Below, one piece after another: positions 34,012 through 47,055 of a stretch of 64,000 bases of DNA (position 1 is its first letter; the number at the start of each line of letters is the position of its first letter). Origin of the DNA: Sodiomyces alkalinus F11 (taxonomy: Eukaryota; Ascomycota; Sordariomycetes; Glomerellales; Plectosphaerellaceae); NCBI RefSeq assembly GCF_003711515.1, contig NW_021167092.1, forward strand, positions 673,073-737,072, written 5' to 3'. The position numbers and the translations under genes are program-made. The notes beneath the pieces were generated by a model, which worked only from the letters and a program-made list of their open reading frames with translations, made no database searches and was not told the DNA's origin.

Positions 34012-37000
34012 TTAACGGGTTAGTCGTGGTCCTGCGATACTTTAGGTATATCGTAGTCCTACGGTACTTATATTATATCCTAGTCCCGCGGTGCTTTAGT
34101 TATATCGGGGTCCTATAGTGCTTTACGTATATCGTGGTCCTGTGGTGCTCCCGTTATATTAAGCTTCTGCTTAAAGTAGGTTTTAATAAGCTTATCCGGT
34201 ATATTATATTTAGGCTCCTATATATTCTCCTTATCGTCGTAGCCGGTCTATTTAATAAGGTATTAGCGCTATCTCCCCTAATAGCGATAGTTTAAGATTA
34301 CTTTAACCTTATATTCGTTAGAGTCCGGTTTTATATTAACGTTCTATAGTTCGGGTATCTTTTTATCACGGGTCCTTTATAATTCTACTTGGGAGATAGA
34401 AAAGGCGTCATAGATCCTTATAGTTTTGAGGAGAGCGAGTTAGAGTATTAGTCTATATATGCCTATAACCTTAGTGATTTTATATAGTCTGATAAACTTA
34501 TCGCTAAGTTTCTTCGAAGGCCTATGCTATTAGATATTCTTCGTGGAGAGTAAAACGTATTCGTTAACCGTAAATTATCTTTAGGTCCTCCTATCGTTAT
34601 AGTATCGTTTATGTATTCCTTAGGCCTTTTTAATTAAGTCTATAAAGGAGCGGCGGCTAGCTATAAGTTACTCCGCGCGTATCTTAGCCTTAGCTAAATA
34701 AGCCTCCCCCGCCCTAGGTAATTAGACTTTATGAGGGCCCCTTAGATTATAAACTATTAGTGCGTCCGCGGGTATTTATTATATAGCGGAGTGCTACACC
34801 GTGTTATAAGTGAATTCCGTAAAGGCTAAGCGGTCTATCTAGTTATCCTATTTATAGGACTAAAAGACTCTTAAGGTAGTATTCTATATTCTGGTTTTAT
34901 CTCTTTATCTATCTATTAGTCTACGGGTACTATACCGTGGATAAGTATCGCTTAGTACCGAAGTAGTAGTACAGGGTAGCCTAAAAACGGCTCGTGAATA
35001 AGGACCCTCGGTCCGATATAATCCTACAAGGAACCCTAAAGGTTCGGAAAATATAATACTATAATATATCCGTAAGTCCCTTAACAGTAAGGCTACTACT
35101 TATAGGGATATATAACCAATACTTTATTAGATAATAAATAGTTATAAGGATCGTGTTATATTTCCTACCCCTATTGTAGATAGGCGGTAGTCCTATAATA
35201 AAGTTAATTAAAATCTCTATCAAAGAATAATCTAGGATAGGAAGACTCGCTAGCTTACCATACGGCTTATAATACTATAGTTTCGTTTATTAGTATACTA
35301 TATAGGTAAGTATAAAATATCTAATATCTTAAAAGAGATAATCCTAAAAGTAGAAGTCCGATACGCGCCTTACGGTATACGCGACCCCGTAATAACCCGT
35401 ACTAGGTCTATTATAGAAAGCTTATAGCACTAAATAGTTTAGCACGAACACTTATCCCTTAAAACGAAGGACGTCCTTAATGTTTCTAAACTCGTATCCC
35501 TTTATAGCCACGTTAATATAGACCTCTCGCTACTAGCTATAAAAAGGGTCTTCGGCTTACGCCTCGATAATCTCTTCTACTAGGGTAGGATCCGTTAACG
35601 CTATAGGTGTATCCAGGTTCGTCAATACTATAGGTATATCAGGATTCTATACGGTTCCCGTACTAATTATGGTAAGGATAAACTTCTTAGAGAATGATTT
35701 TACGGCGCGGGTTCGATTAGCGATTAAGGACCGTTTATAGGGGGTATACTACAGCTTCCGCGAGAGGCTATTACCGGAATTTAATATACCGGGCCTATAC
35801 CTAATCTGGAAATTAAAAGAGGCTAGTTGTTTTAGCTATTAGGCGTACTACCCTTTTAGTTTTAGCTTAATAAGTAGGTACTAATAGTTTAGGTAGTCTA
35901 TTAGGACTACAACGGGGATTTAACTCTAAGCGACGTAGTATCGTTATATCCGAAACGATTCGATTATTACTATTAGCTTAGAATCGGGCGTGTTATAGTT
36001 TAGTTCTACGCTATATAACTTTTAGGATATAAACGACACGGGTCTTTATAAACTATCTTTTTACTAGCTTATCACCGCGCTAATAGTAAATATAAAGGTA
36101 TTAGGTTTAATATGTATAGGTAGCGTAGAGTTAAAATATTATAGTACCGGAGTGTCCTAGAATACTAGTTTTAACTATTCGAATACGGCACCGGTATATA
36201 GGGAAAGGCGTAAAAGCCCGGACTAGGCACTTTTTAAGAGGTCGGTAAGGGGGGTAGCTACCTTAGAATGGTTTTTAATAAAACGCCTATAGAACCTAGT
36301 AACCTCGAGGAAGATTTAGATCTTCTTAATACTCTTAGGCGCTTCTTTATCCCGGATAGCCTCGATATACCTAGGGTCTATACGTACCCTATTAGGGCTA
36401 TAGATAAAACTAAGGAATTCCACGTTACGAGTCTTAAATTCGTATTTATCGGGGTTAGCGTAAAGGGATTACTCCCGGAGCCTAGCCAAGACCTAATATA
36501 TATATATTCGGTAGTTTTCTAAGCTATCACTATAAATAAGGATATCGTCTAGGTATATAGTATAGATCGTATTAATATATCTAGTAAGGGCTTAGTTAAT
36601 ATATTATTAGAAACTCGCGGGGGTATTAATTAGGCTAAAGGGTATTATAAGATATTCGAAGTAGCCGTATTTTATACATAAGGCCGTTTTCCACTTATCG
36701 CCCGCGGTAATCCGGAGCCGGTAATAAGGGTCGTTAAAGTCTAGCTTAGTATAGTACTACACTAAGGATAAACGGTCCAGGGTCGTATAAATTAGTAGTA
36801 ACGGGGTACGATCTTCAATAGTCACCTTATTTAATCCCTTATACTCCATGTGAAGGCGTAACTTACTACCCTTTTTAAAGATAAATAGGATAAGGGCCCC
36901 GCAGAGACTAGATAATAGTCGGATCTAACTCTTATAGATAGCGTTTTAGATATACTAACGGAGGACCTTAAGCTCTTGTACGGTTCGTGGGTAGATAGGG

Positions 37001-37720
37001 CCGAAAAGGGGCTTTTTCCTTTCCTCGATTTTAATTATATAGTCTTATTAGTAGTAAGCGGGGAGCCGTTCGGTATCGTCGATATTGAATATATTAGCGA
37101 AGTCTTAGTATAGTTTAGGAAGGATAGCCGGCTTAGGGGGGGCTAGTGGATTAAGGGGGGCTACTAAATTAAGTAAGGCGACCGGATTAGGAGGATAGGG
37201 CTTTATATTAAGGCCTATCCTAGCGACGTGTTAGACTAGTATAGAGCAGGATAGAGTTAAAACCGTTACGGCCCTCTTTATAACTTTCCGTAATTCTTAT
37301 CGGCTTAAGATAATATAGAGGTTAGAGCGTCCTAGGGAGTAATTCTAGGTGCTAGTTTGCTAATCGATTACAGGGTTAACGGCTACTAGCTAAGGTCGTC
37401 CTAGGATAATTCGACAGCCTTTAGGGTCTAGGTTTATAACGTGAAATTTAACGCGTTATACGTTTCTTTATTTTGATTAGTTAGTCGCGAAGATCAGTTA
37501 AGTAACGGAGCCAAGGGTAGATTTCTTGTATCCCTCCGTGATCCAGGATATAAGGAGGGGGGTTATAAAGGGGACTTAGTTAGGACCTAGAAGGGATTAG
37601 TTTAAAACGTTAATATCAGCTCCCGTATCTAGGAGAGCCGGGGTCTATACGTATTCCCTGCCTTAGTAGTGGAAGACGCGCGCCTTTAATAGTATACTAG
37701 TAATAGCCGCCGCTTAAGGC
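34012..37720 (-). pseudogene. Element E pol: chromodomain Gypsy, minus strand
   Basis: The protease keeps an intact DTGAD (DTGA at 37618-37629, ALLDTGADINVL context). RT keeps YLDD (about 36,540-36,556, TIYTIYLDDILIYS). RNase H and integrase follow at 34,400-36,100. The chromodomain at about 34,195-34,330 reads NEYKVKVIL then GYDDKENI*EPKYN. After it come five 9-residue repeats and a TAA at 34012-34014. Domain order PR-RT-RH-IN-chromo identifies a chromovirus. Both catalytic motifs are unmutated although stops remain. Confidence 0.82.
34029..34160 (-). repeat. 27-bp tandem repeat at the C-terminus of element E pol
   Basis: Five units start at 34029, 34056, 34083, 34110 and 34137 (constant 27-bp spacing; plus-strand unit begins GTCCTGCGATAC). 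On the coding strand each is about STTGPRYT* (9 residues, stop from Gln). They follow the chromodomain and run to the pol stop. Confidence 0.8.
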
Positions 37721-37779
37721 GGGGTTAGTTTCTAGGCTATCTCGCTAATAACGCGACCTATTATCGGACGCGTCGGCGA

Positions 37780-38770
37780 AATAGGTAGTGTATTTAGATT
37801 AGTATAAGTAAGGGAGGGGTAAGTACTAGCGTAATAACCCTTCTAGTTAAAGTTGAAGTATATAATAAGATTAATTAGGGTATAATAGGGCTTAGCCTAA
37901 TCCTATAGTTCTCCTATATTCTTAGTAGTTCGAAGCGGGTTCGAAGTCACCGGTATTCTAAGGAGGGTTCCTTAGCCACGGTTAATACGGGGGGTAGATA
38001 GCTACTATCCCTTTAGTAAGGGCTTAACTTTTAGTTACTCGGCCCTTTTATATTCCTTATTAAATTCTAGGTAGGTTTTCGGGGTTCTATACGTGGATAA
38101 GACGTAATCCCGGATTAGGGGTAGGACTCGAGTAAGGACTATCTAGATCCGCTACTAGCCCGGTAGGCGATTAGGGAGTTCTATTTCTAGGGCTTCCTAC
38201 TGCTGGATAAACTTCGTAAAGGGTTCGCCGAGCTTTTAGTCCGAACGGTTATTAGTTTATATCTATAAGGCGACCTTAAGTAAATACGTATTATAATCGT
38301 CGACTTATTCGCCTAACTAGGTTTTTAGGGCCCCTTAGATAACCCGGGATAAGTTATTATTATAGGCGTGCTGGAGGTAAGATTACTAAGTAATCTTTCC
38401 TTAAGGTAATTTAGTAAGGAGGCTATAACGTAGTAATTCTTTAGGGCGTTATTAGGAAGGTTATTAGGATTGATTATAAACCGTTACTTTACCTCCTAGA
38501 TAAACGTCCGGTATTTTACCCACGACTTACCGTTTTACTTAGGGACTGCGTAGTTAACCTTCGCCTATAAGGAATTAGCCCTATATCTAGTAAGGGTCCG
38601 GGGAGGATTAGTATTAACGTAGCTCTAAATAGTAGAACAAAAGGGGATAAAGGATTAGGTATCTAGGATAGAGCGACGTGGCTCCGTGATATATTATCGT
38701 ATAATAACACGGCCGTTAAGGTTAGGATAAATTAAGGAAATAGCCCTAGCGGTTTCGAGGGCGATAAGTC
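37780..38770 (-). pseudogene. Element E gag with degraded zinc knuckle
   Basis: Minus-strand region upstream of E protease. The knuckle at about 37,830-37,870 reads YFNFN*KGYYASTYP, consistent with C-x2-C-x4-H-x4-C after Cys/His to Tyr changes, although the second ligand is Phe and not a simple RIP product. The body (37,960-38,760) has long open stretches. A basic N-terminal part with RLDRLIALE-type coiled coil lies near 38,740-38,800. Role: capsid and RNA packaging. Confidence 0.6.
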
Positions 38771-39500
38771 GGTCGAGTTTACGCTTCCGCGCCTTTAACG
38801 CCTCGAACCACTTAATCCGTTCCCTAACCTATTTATCTATTAGCTAGTTATAGGGGATACCCTTATAGAGATAGGGTAGGCAGGATAGGGCAGGGGTAAT
38901 AGGGGGTATTAAGCGCTAAGGGGATAAGGGGTAGAGATTAAGGTCTATCTTTATCTAGGGTATACCTTAGTTATATCGTGTCTATATCGTAGAGGCGCCT
39001 AGGCTAAAGGAATTATCGATATTTAGCGGTAAAAGGTCGGAGGCCGTAACCACGTTATAGATCTTATTATTCGTATAGAAAGATATGGTTTTCCTATCGA
39101 TACTCCTTAACGGTCCTTATATCTTTTAAAAAGATAGAGCGAGTATTATATTAGATAGGTAATTATAAGGAGTAACAAAGTAATACCGAGAGAGTCTAAA
39201 AGAAAATAGGCGTAGATAAAGTAATAGTGACGGCTAGTCTAAATATAGGTAGTCCTAAAGAATCAGAATAATCGCTACCCTCTCTATACTAAGGAGGGGC
39301 ACTATATAAGCACTATATACTCCTAGGCTAATACTAGTATACTTAAACGGATATCGTAAACGGATATCTACGGCTAAGTCTAGGCCACGGCCCTATATAG
39401 TAGTATCGGCCTAGGGTAGCCATAGCCATATTAAGACGGGAGCCCGGTCTTGTCCACACGGGAACCCGTTATAGTCTTATCGTGTACCCGGCCTCTATCT
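38771..39500. other. Element E leader and unassigned sequence
   Basis: Contains Asn/Pro-type minus-strand coding traces to about 38,960 and then non-coding sequence. No LTR was found: no stretch here matches the left flank of E at 33,822-34,030. A short inverted match CACGGGAACCCG-like near 39,458-39,470 was noted but looks incidental. Confidence 0.3.
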
Positions 39501-41400
39501 CCTATGCAGGGGCACCTAATATACTCCCCCTTAGCCTATAACCACCGCTCCTGTAACTAAAGGCGTATATTATAGTAGTAATTTAGCGGAGGTAGGAGAT
39601 TATCGCGGGTTAGATACGGTAATAGCTAGGGGGTATTAGAGGGAGAGTAATTTATAGCGCTGATATTATCGCTTTTATCAATAGCTTACTTCCTAATATA
39701 TATAGGGTTATAAGTCTTTCTAGTATTAAATATCGCCTTTTAGGTATTATTATTCTACACTATTTTAGTCGTGTAGAGTCTTATAATAGATAAGTACAGA
39801 GGTAAGAGGCGTACGGCTAATAGGAAACGCCTAGGGATACCCGCGGCCACCCGTTATTAGTTATCGTCTTCTTCTGTATCCCGAACCATGGCTAACGCTA
39901 TAAGAAATACGCGCGCAGGATCTTCGGGAGATATTAGAGGCTTGGAGAACGGCTTAAACCTCGTAGTGATAAACCGTCGAGTCTTACCTATAGTGATAGC
40001 GGTGGCCTTTTCCGTAGTATTAGCGGTGGCCTCGCCTTTACCTATAGTAATAGCGGTGGCGTGATGCATAGTAATAGTAGTATAGTCTATAGTAAGAGTA
40101 GTATAGTTTATAAGTAATATTAGTGTAATAGTCTATAGTATTAACTATATAGTCTGCACTAATAGTAGTAATATATTCCGTAGTAATAGCGGTGCCGTGA
40201 TCTGTATCTATAGTAGTGGTGTTTTCCGCAGTAATAAAGGTGGTATCTTCTATAGTAATAGCGGTGCTATCTCGCTTTTACCCGTAGTAATTACGGTGGC
40301 GTGATCTATAGTAATAGTAGGATAGTCTATACTAATATAGTAGTATCTTCCGTAGTAACAGCGGTTCTGTTAGAGTCTTCTAACTCGAGATCTAATCTAT
40401 CTACGGCTATGCCTATTAATATTAGGTATACTTAGGTTATTAAATCACCGGATTAGATAATGCGGATATAGTACTATTAACGGCTAGCCTTTTACCCCCT
40501 TAGTAGCGAGGAAAGTAACGACTTCCACGTTCTAAAATATCTCGGAATCGGCCCGCACGATACGTGGCTTAACGTTAAATTAGGTCTTAAGGAGGGGAGA
40601 AACGTCTTGCATCATATAGAGAATAGAGTCTTAGTCTCTCTTTTAACGGTAGTAATCCTATGTATAATAACTGCCTATAGGCGTTATACTCGCCAGTGCG
40701 CGGTCCTTTAATCCTTACCCCCTAAGTAGTGTTAACGAGCCTTATAAGGGTATCTATACTATAGTAGCCGAGGCGTTGATGCTACCTTTGCGCTATGGTC
40801 TTCTCCGGTTGCCGTGGTTATTATGAGTTTCCTTACAGGGTGTTATATAGATGCTAAGCCGAAACAGTAAACGCGGTGGCGGTAGTAGTGGCTACCGCGC
40901 GCTCGATTATATACTAGCCGTGGATATCTAGTAGTTTATAGATAGGTCGTTTATTAGTAAAGCTGATAATAGCGTTGTTTATAGTGTCCTAGCAGTAGCC
41001 TTATAGGCGTAGCTCTTTCCGCTAGATAGGGACTATATTTGTAGCTTAGCCTCGCTATACTAGAGGATACGAGCCTTATAGATGCTTACCTGGAGCGATA
41101 AATATAAAGCGTTCTTAGGCCGCCCGACGGCCGTAAAATAGTCGTATTTATTAAAGACGTTGATTAACGACCCTGAATCTTAATAGGGCCCGCGGGTTGT
41201 TTGCGTCTTTGTCTTATAGCTGTAAAACGGCCGTGAGTCTCTAGCCCTCTTAGAATAGGTTTAAAAGAAGTAAGACTATAGCTGTGTTAGGGCTATAAGC
41301 CTTACTATATATATTACTTAATAGGAGTCCTTAGCGTGGAGTACTGTAGCCGGATATTAAAGTCCTTTAATAACGCGTATAACGGCGTAGATATCTAATA
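39500..41400 (-). pseudogene. Second copy of the leftmost Copia family, truncated
   Basis: 39,840-41,100 matches 560-2,100 in the same orientation, for example around CCGAACCATGGCTAACGCTA and the shared block CTAGCCGTGGATATCTAGTA. A protease-like QDSGSLINVFN segment lies near 41,150-41,200, matching ILD..SLIHVFN of the first copy. The stretch 39857-40069 reads as the polyprotein linker (FKPFSKPLISPEDPARVF) entering a repeat. It lacks most of the integrase core present in the first copy, and Gag is not visible. A deletion between about 40,440 and 40,720 relative to the first copy is likely. Confidence 0.6.
39985..40345 (-). repeat. Degenerate tandem repeat, GTAGTAATAGCGGTGGC type
   Basis: Many imperfect copies of a ~17-30 bp unit (TAGTAATAGCGGTGGC, TAGTAATAGTAGTATAGTC) fill this stretch. 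On the minus strand it encodes repeated TAITIGK segments. The equivalent place in the first Copia copy (about 700-760) has only two or three units, so the array expanded in this copy. Confidence 0.65.
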
Positions 41401-41592
41401 CCCCTAAGATATTATTCAGGTATATTCTTCTTATAACTCACGTAGGGGGACCCACGTGTTACGCGTAAACGTTTTAAACCACTCGAAATCTATATTAGTC
41501 GATAGCTCTTTTAAGCTTTATACGCCTATCTATAGCCCTGTATTGTATAGGTACTAGCTTTGGCGTATTATAAGTGCGAAAAGGCCTGGAAA

Positions 41593-41796
41593 TGCCGAAC
41601 AGACCATAGTCTTTTTGGTTACGTAATGGGGCGGATTGCTAAGAGTATAATCCGGATAGACGCTTACAGAATCTGCACTATATAAAATACGGTGGCAGCG
41701 TTTCCCTGACGGTCTGAGACAGTTATAATTGTATATAATTGCCTTAATTAATTTTTGACCTATTTTGTGACGATTTTAACTACGCTTTATCTGATA
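41593..41796 (+). repeat. Left (5') LTR of Copia element F
   Basis: 204 bp, matching 47056-47259. It starts TGCCGAACAGAC and ends TCTGATA (RIPped CA). The target duplication GGAAA lies at 41588-41592. Contains GACTACGCTTTATCTG near its end, shared with the LTR of element G (62437-62638). Confidence 0.93.
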
Positions 41797-41899
41797 ATTA
41801 AGAGTCTCACTTACTAAGTGAAGATATACCTATTTTACCTACGCTTTTACCTTTACTACTATCGATTTAAGAAGCTATCTAGCCGCGCCGATATAGCGT

Positions 41900-43080
41900 G
41901 TTAATCTACAAATAACCATTAAGATATCGTATCTTAGCCCTATTACGTATAAAACCTATAAGAATTAACTCTGGCGACGCCTGTACGAATTGGTTACCAC
42001 CTATAATAACGTGTAGAGGTTTCTCCGCCTAGTCGATCCGACTTAGTCCCCCGAGGAGCCTATAATACCGAATTACGACTCCTTCCCCTCTATAATGCCT
42101 AGGCGTACCCCTACGTAATATCTTAACCTTACGGAGGCCGGCTAGAAGGCGTACGACGTCGAAATCGCGCGCTGGAAGATCCTATAAGCGTAATACGATA
42201 GCTACCTAAAGGGGATTAACGCTATACTAACCTAGTAGGTTAATACTATTAACTAAAGCCGTAGATAATCACTACGAGGAGGTATACCTTATAAAGTGTA
42301 TAAAGCCGTTGAACGCGATACGGATTAGTACCTGGCCACCCGCTAAACCGATACCCACGAAGAGTATATCGAGCACGCTCGTTACGCTGTGAATAGCTTG
42401 GAGAAGCTCGGGGAGTGGTTGGATAAGTGGTAGCTACTGCTATAAAGCTATAAAGATACCAGTTCGAAGCCCGCTACGTATATATAAGTTATAGATTTCT
42501 TTAAAGGTATACGCCACTATACCGGCCGCGATTAGACTAAGGCCGAGGGATGCCTTATAGATAACTAGGTAATTATACCCGAGGACCTTTATACCCTCGG
42601 TCAGAAATATATTAATACTAGACTTCAAGACTAAGGAAAACGCGGTAGCCACCGCGCTATAGTATTCTCTGTATTATATACTGGAAGCGAAGAGGGTGAA
42701 GATACCTTAGAGGCCACGGCTAAGCCCTATAAGAAGGGCGGCCAGAGGAAGAATAAAGCTAAGAATCCTACTACCGCGGTATCAATAGCTATACCTTCTG
42801 CTGCTTTAACTAACCGTTCCTCTTCTAAACGCCGCTAATCTGCTTTATAGAGAGGGTAGATCTGCCACATATACGCTATGCCTAGCCACGATATTAACTC
42901 CTGCTTCTATCTATTTCTATATAAGGTATATAACGACTAGACGCCCTTCGAGAGCACCAAAATAACCGTCTAACGGATTCTTAAATACGACCCTACGCTA
43001 CGCGCGGAAGTGGAAGAACTGCGTACCGTAAAGAAGATAAAGAAGGATATAGGCCGGGATTCGGCATAGCTTAAGGAGGC
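41900..43080 (+). pseudogene. Element F gag with CCHC zinc knuckle
   Basis: Copia-type Gag body from about 41,920 (LWRRLYELVTTYNNV*RFLRLVDPT, with the spaced Trp residues of this family). A Lys-rich region precedes a knuckle at about 42,850-42,895 that reads ICHIYAMPSHDINSC: C-x2-C-x4-H-x4-C with only the second Cys lost. Upstream is the 5' LTR; downstream the same polyprotein continues into protease. Role: capsid and RNA packaging. Confidence 0.75.
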
Positions 43081-46000
43081 GTGACTCGCCCTTAGCAGTG
43101 TCTCCCACGCCGCTAGCTTTATAGCAGGAGCCGTTACTGCTAGTTACCCTCTTTAAGCCTCTGCTATCCTCGATTCCGGCGCCACTATTTATATATTTAA
43201 CGATTTTTCCCGTTTTTCTGATTTTACACTAGCCACGCAGGGAGACTACGTGGTCGTAGGTAGCTTATCACTGCCGTTTAAAGATTACGGTAACATAACC
43301 GTTAGATTAAACGGACTAATAGGAGGCCTTGATTATAGGCTATTAAACGTCGTATACTACGAGGATTTTACCTATAATTTAATGTTAAACTACCGGTTAC
43401 GACTACGAGGATACTAGTAGGATCAGAAGCCACTAAATAACTATATTCAGCGTTCCGATAAATCTATATTATACTAGCTAAGTCACCGCTTCGATTAAAC
43501 CGTTATTAAATACATACCCTCTAACCAATCTACGGCTGCTTTTCTAGGCTCTTCTTCTACCCGAAAAGCTGTCTATAAATCGACGATACGCTATCTAAGC
43601 ACTACGGAGGGGATCTTATGGTATCTCCGACTATGGCACGCTGGCCCTAAACCGCTTAGGCACCTAGAAAAGCAGACGTAGGGGGTTAAAATAAAGGGAC
43701 TAATAACTATCGACTACGAGGCCTACGAGCTTATAAAGATTAAACGGCACGTTAATAGGCGGCCTCGCACCGCACCTACCTACGTAGGGGAGCGGTAGAT
43801 AATTAATTTCACGGATTTTAACCGAATATCCGATAGGGACTCGCGGTTTATATTTTTTACTAACCGTTATAGTGGTTTTACGGCCACCTACATTATAAAA
43901 AGCAAGCTAGTAATAGATATCCTCGTAATAATTAAGGAATTCCTCGCCTAGGTAGACCGCTAATTAGGCTGTAAGGTGCGCGTTTTCGAATCTAATAACG
44001 AGCTAACTTAATTCCACGATATCACCTGATTCCTGCGTAATAAGGGTATTCTTTTAGAGGCCTCTGCTACCGATACTTAAGCGTAGAACGGGGGTGCCGA
44101 ACGCGCTGCTGCTATAGTTATTTCGAAGGGTTATACGATGAATATCCACGCAAGACTACCGCCGTTTATATAGCCTAAGGCTATTCCCACGGCTGCGTAT
44201 ATCTATAACCGGACGCCACGAAGGCAGTATAATAATAAGGATTAGAAAATACTATATACGGGCCTTTTTAGAAGGAAGCCGATTTTATTATATCTTCGAG
44301 CTTACGGCTATAAGGCGTACGCGATAATAAAGGACGCCTAAAAGGGCGCGAATAAGCTATTAAATCGTATCGCGCCCCGCGCCTATATCGGCTACTTTAT
44401 TAGCTACGATTCTACTAATATCTTCCATATCTGGGTGCTAGGCCGGCGCTACTACCGCGTTATTCGTACGCGCGATATGGATTTTAACGAACGTGCTTTT
44501 TTTAACGGCGATATTAACGCCTTTAAGGACGACCTCCGTTAATTAACCGAGGAGTAATTAGAAGACCTGATTAGTTAGATTAAGTAGAAGAGGGCTGGAG
44601 ATTCACGGCCGTTTATAGACGTATAAGCTAAGGACCCCCCCCCTTTATATAACTACTTATTTTGAATTATTAGATCCGGGGATAAACGCCCCCGGATGCC
44701 CTTCCTCGACGGCTTTGCCGTTAAGGTTATAGTCCGTAATACCCGGCCGTAAGGGGGTAGAGAAGGCTATCTTAAGTTAATTAGGGTAAGATTTAGGTCA
44801 CGAATAGAGTGATTTAGCCGGTATAGCGCCTGATCACCGTCTATAGCCGCCTAATCCATTACTTCCTACTCTACTAACAACCCCGCCGTCGGTTATAGCG
44901 CTAATAGTAGCCGTTATATTAGGAAAGCAAAATATCCCTGCGGTTACGGCCGTAGGGTTCTAGAATAATAGAATACGGTGCTACGATACCCCTATAGCTA
45001 CGGTTATAGGGCTCCTATTAAATAAAGGAGCGTAACTAATTCGGTAAGGAGATAGCTAGAAAAAAGACTATTAGGTAGCTACGTTTAACGCTAGCCGCTA
45101 CGCCCCTAATATATATATATTAAACAGAACTCCGATAACTAAATTACGGTTAAAAAGATCCACGCCTATAGCGTTATAGCAACGCTTAATAAAACCCTAC
45201 GAATCTATAGCCCCGGCGGTAGCCACTGGAAGCATAACCCGGGAGGCTATCTCGGGAAATATAACCCCGGCGATTACTTTAGCGGGTACGCTAGCGGTTA
45301 CCCCGGCGGCCGTAAAGATCCACCATAAAGACCTCCTTCCTCCGACGAAGAACCCTCGCGATATACCCTTATACCCTTACGGACACCTATTCTGATAGGT
45401 ATAAGAAGACCACCTACGGAGCCACGAGGAGATAGGGTTATAGATACCGGTGCCGGCGTCTGTAGTAGATAGATATCAGGTTCTTAATTCGATAAAGGTG
45501 ATAATATATAAGTTCGATAAGTATAGATTTCTATATAAATATAAGGTAAGGCTTATAGTACGAGGAGATTAGTAGTATTAATCCTCGCTCGAGGATATAT
45601 ACGCAGTAACGCTAGCCGGATAGGTATTCCGCGTATTAATAGCTATCGCCGCCTGATTTAACCTTATACTATTATAACCTAACGTTATAAACGCGTTTAT
45701 ATACGCGGCCCTCCCCCACGATATCTTTATATACCCGCTACTAGGCTTTTTAGCCCCTAGGAGTCGCCTATACCTAAAAAAGGCGTTATATAGACTTAAG
45801 GAGTCCCCGCTATTATAGTAAAAGCACTTTTTCGGCTATCCAATTAGCGGACGGATTCTAGATAGTACCGTAAGAACCGTGTTATTTTCTATAACGTGGT
45901 TTAATCCCATTCTTCTACGTCGACGATATTATAATTACTTATAAGGAATAATATAAGGCGTAGATAGAGCAGGCCGTTAATAACCTATAACGCTACTATA

Positions 46001-47040
46001 ACCTATAAGATAGCGAGTCTCTACAGTGGTTCCTTAGTATCGAGGTTATTCGCGACCGCGTCGCCCGTAAAATCAAGCTATTATAACGCGATTATATTAC
46101 TAAGTTAGAACGCTTATTAAAGCTAAATAGTAATAGTAAGTATAGTAGTAACTATCGCCTAATAAACCTATTTAAGATCGTAGAACTACTACCCTACTCA
46201 GGGACCTTAACGAATATTAAAATCTATTAACGGAAGATAGGATCTATACTATACGTAGTGGTGATATCGCGGCATGATATCGCGTTTATAGTATCCAGGC
46301 TATGCCGGTTTAACGTTAATCTAGGGCCTATTCACCACGAGGCCGCCGATTATCTAATCCTTTATCTAATTAATAGCTAATCGTTTACGTTAGAACTAAG
46401 AGGTGGCGATACTATTACAATCTATACTAACGCCTTATTTACCGATAATACCCTTAATCGTAAAAGTAGTTAAGCGTATATTATACGCTTATTCGGCGGT
46501 ATAATCGCGTGGCGCGCTAATAAGCAGGATATAGTCACGACTTTAATAACGGAAGCAGAGCTATTAGCGTTAGTATAAGGTGTAAAAGAGGGCATTTTCA
46601 CATAACGCCTATTACTTAGTATAGGAGTGGAATTTAACGATCCGCCATTAAGGATCTTATACGATAATAACTAAACGATTCGATTAGTTAATTAAGAGAT
46701 TAGCACGTTAGTAACGCGCCTCCGCCACGTCGATATCCACGGCTACTAGTTACGTTAAGTAAAGGAATAAGGGTAAATACTCGTAACGTATATTATAAGC
46801 GCGGAAATAGTAGCAGACGGATTAACGAAGGCGTTATACGGCGAGAAATTTAAGATATTCAGGTTGTAGGTGGGCGTAATGGATATACGGGAACGGTTAT
46901 AGCAGAAATAGCTAGAGGAAGTCCGGATAGAATATTTAGAGGACCTAGAGGATGAATTTAAGGGCGGCTATAACGAATAGATTCTATTGCTGGATTATCT
47001 GCCGATTACGAATAGCTTAAATTGCCTAACTAACGTTTAG
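43080..47040 (+). pseudogene. Element F pol: Copia protease-integrase-RT-RNase H
   Basis: Protease AILDSGATIYIFND is intact at about 43,165-43,205. The pre-integrase segment LWYLRLWHAGPKPLRHL lies near 43,620-43,665. The integrase core (about 43,800-44,150) has a GGAER block. The integrase C-terminal domain has YLRAYGYKAY and AYIGYFISYDSTNIFHIW (44,290-44,430). RT (about 45,500-46,000) has LYRLKESPLL and catalytic YVDD at 45916-45927. RNase H (about 46,420-46,640) has LFTDNTLNRKS and TEAELLAL. The order PR-IN-RT-RH is Ty1/Copia. RIP stops are moderate and catalytic motifs survive. A run of nine C at 44635-44643 could be a frameshift site. Confidence 0.88.
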
Positions 47041-47055
47041 GGCGATTAGGGGGTG
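47041..47055 (+). other. Polypurine tract of element F
   Basis: GGCGATTAGGGGGTG directly precedes the 3' LTR (TGTCG at 47056). The same tract, GGCGATTAGGGGTA, precedes the LTR of G at 62437. Confidence 0.7.

Noticed and set aside
36268..36522. 84-codon plus-strand open frame (MVFNKTPIEPSN...)
   Set aside because: It lies antisense to the reverse transcriptase of element E, just upstream of YLDD; no independent motif, and RIP removes stops unevenly between strands.
42440..42652. 70-codon minus-strand frame (MATAFSLVLKSSINIF...)
   Set aside because: Shadow of the gag of Copia F on the opposite strand.
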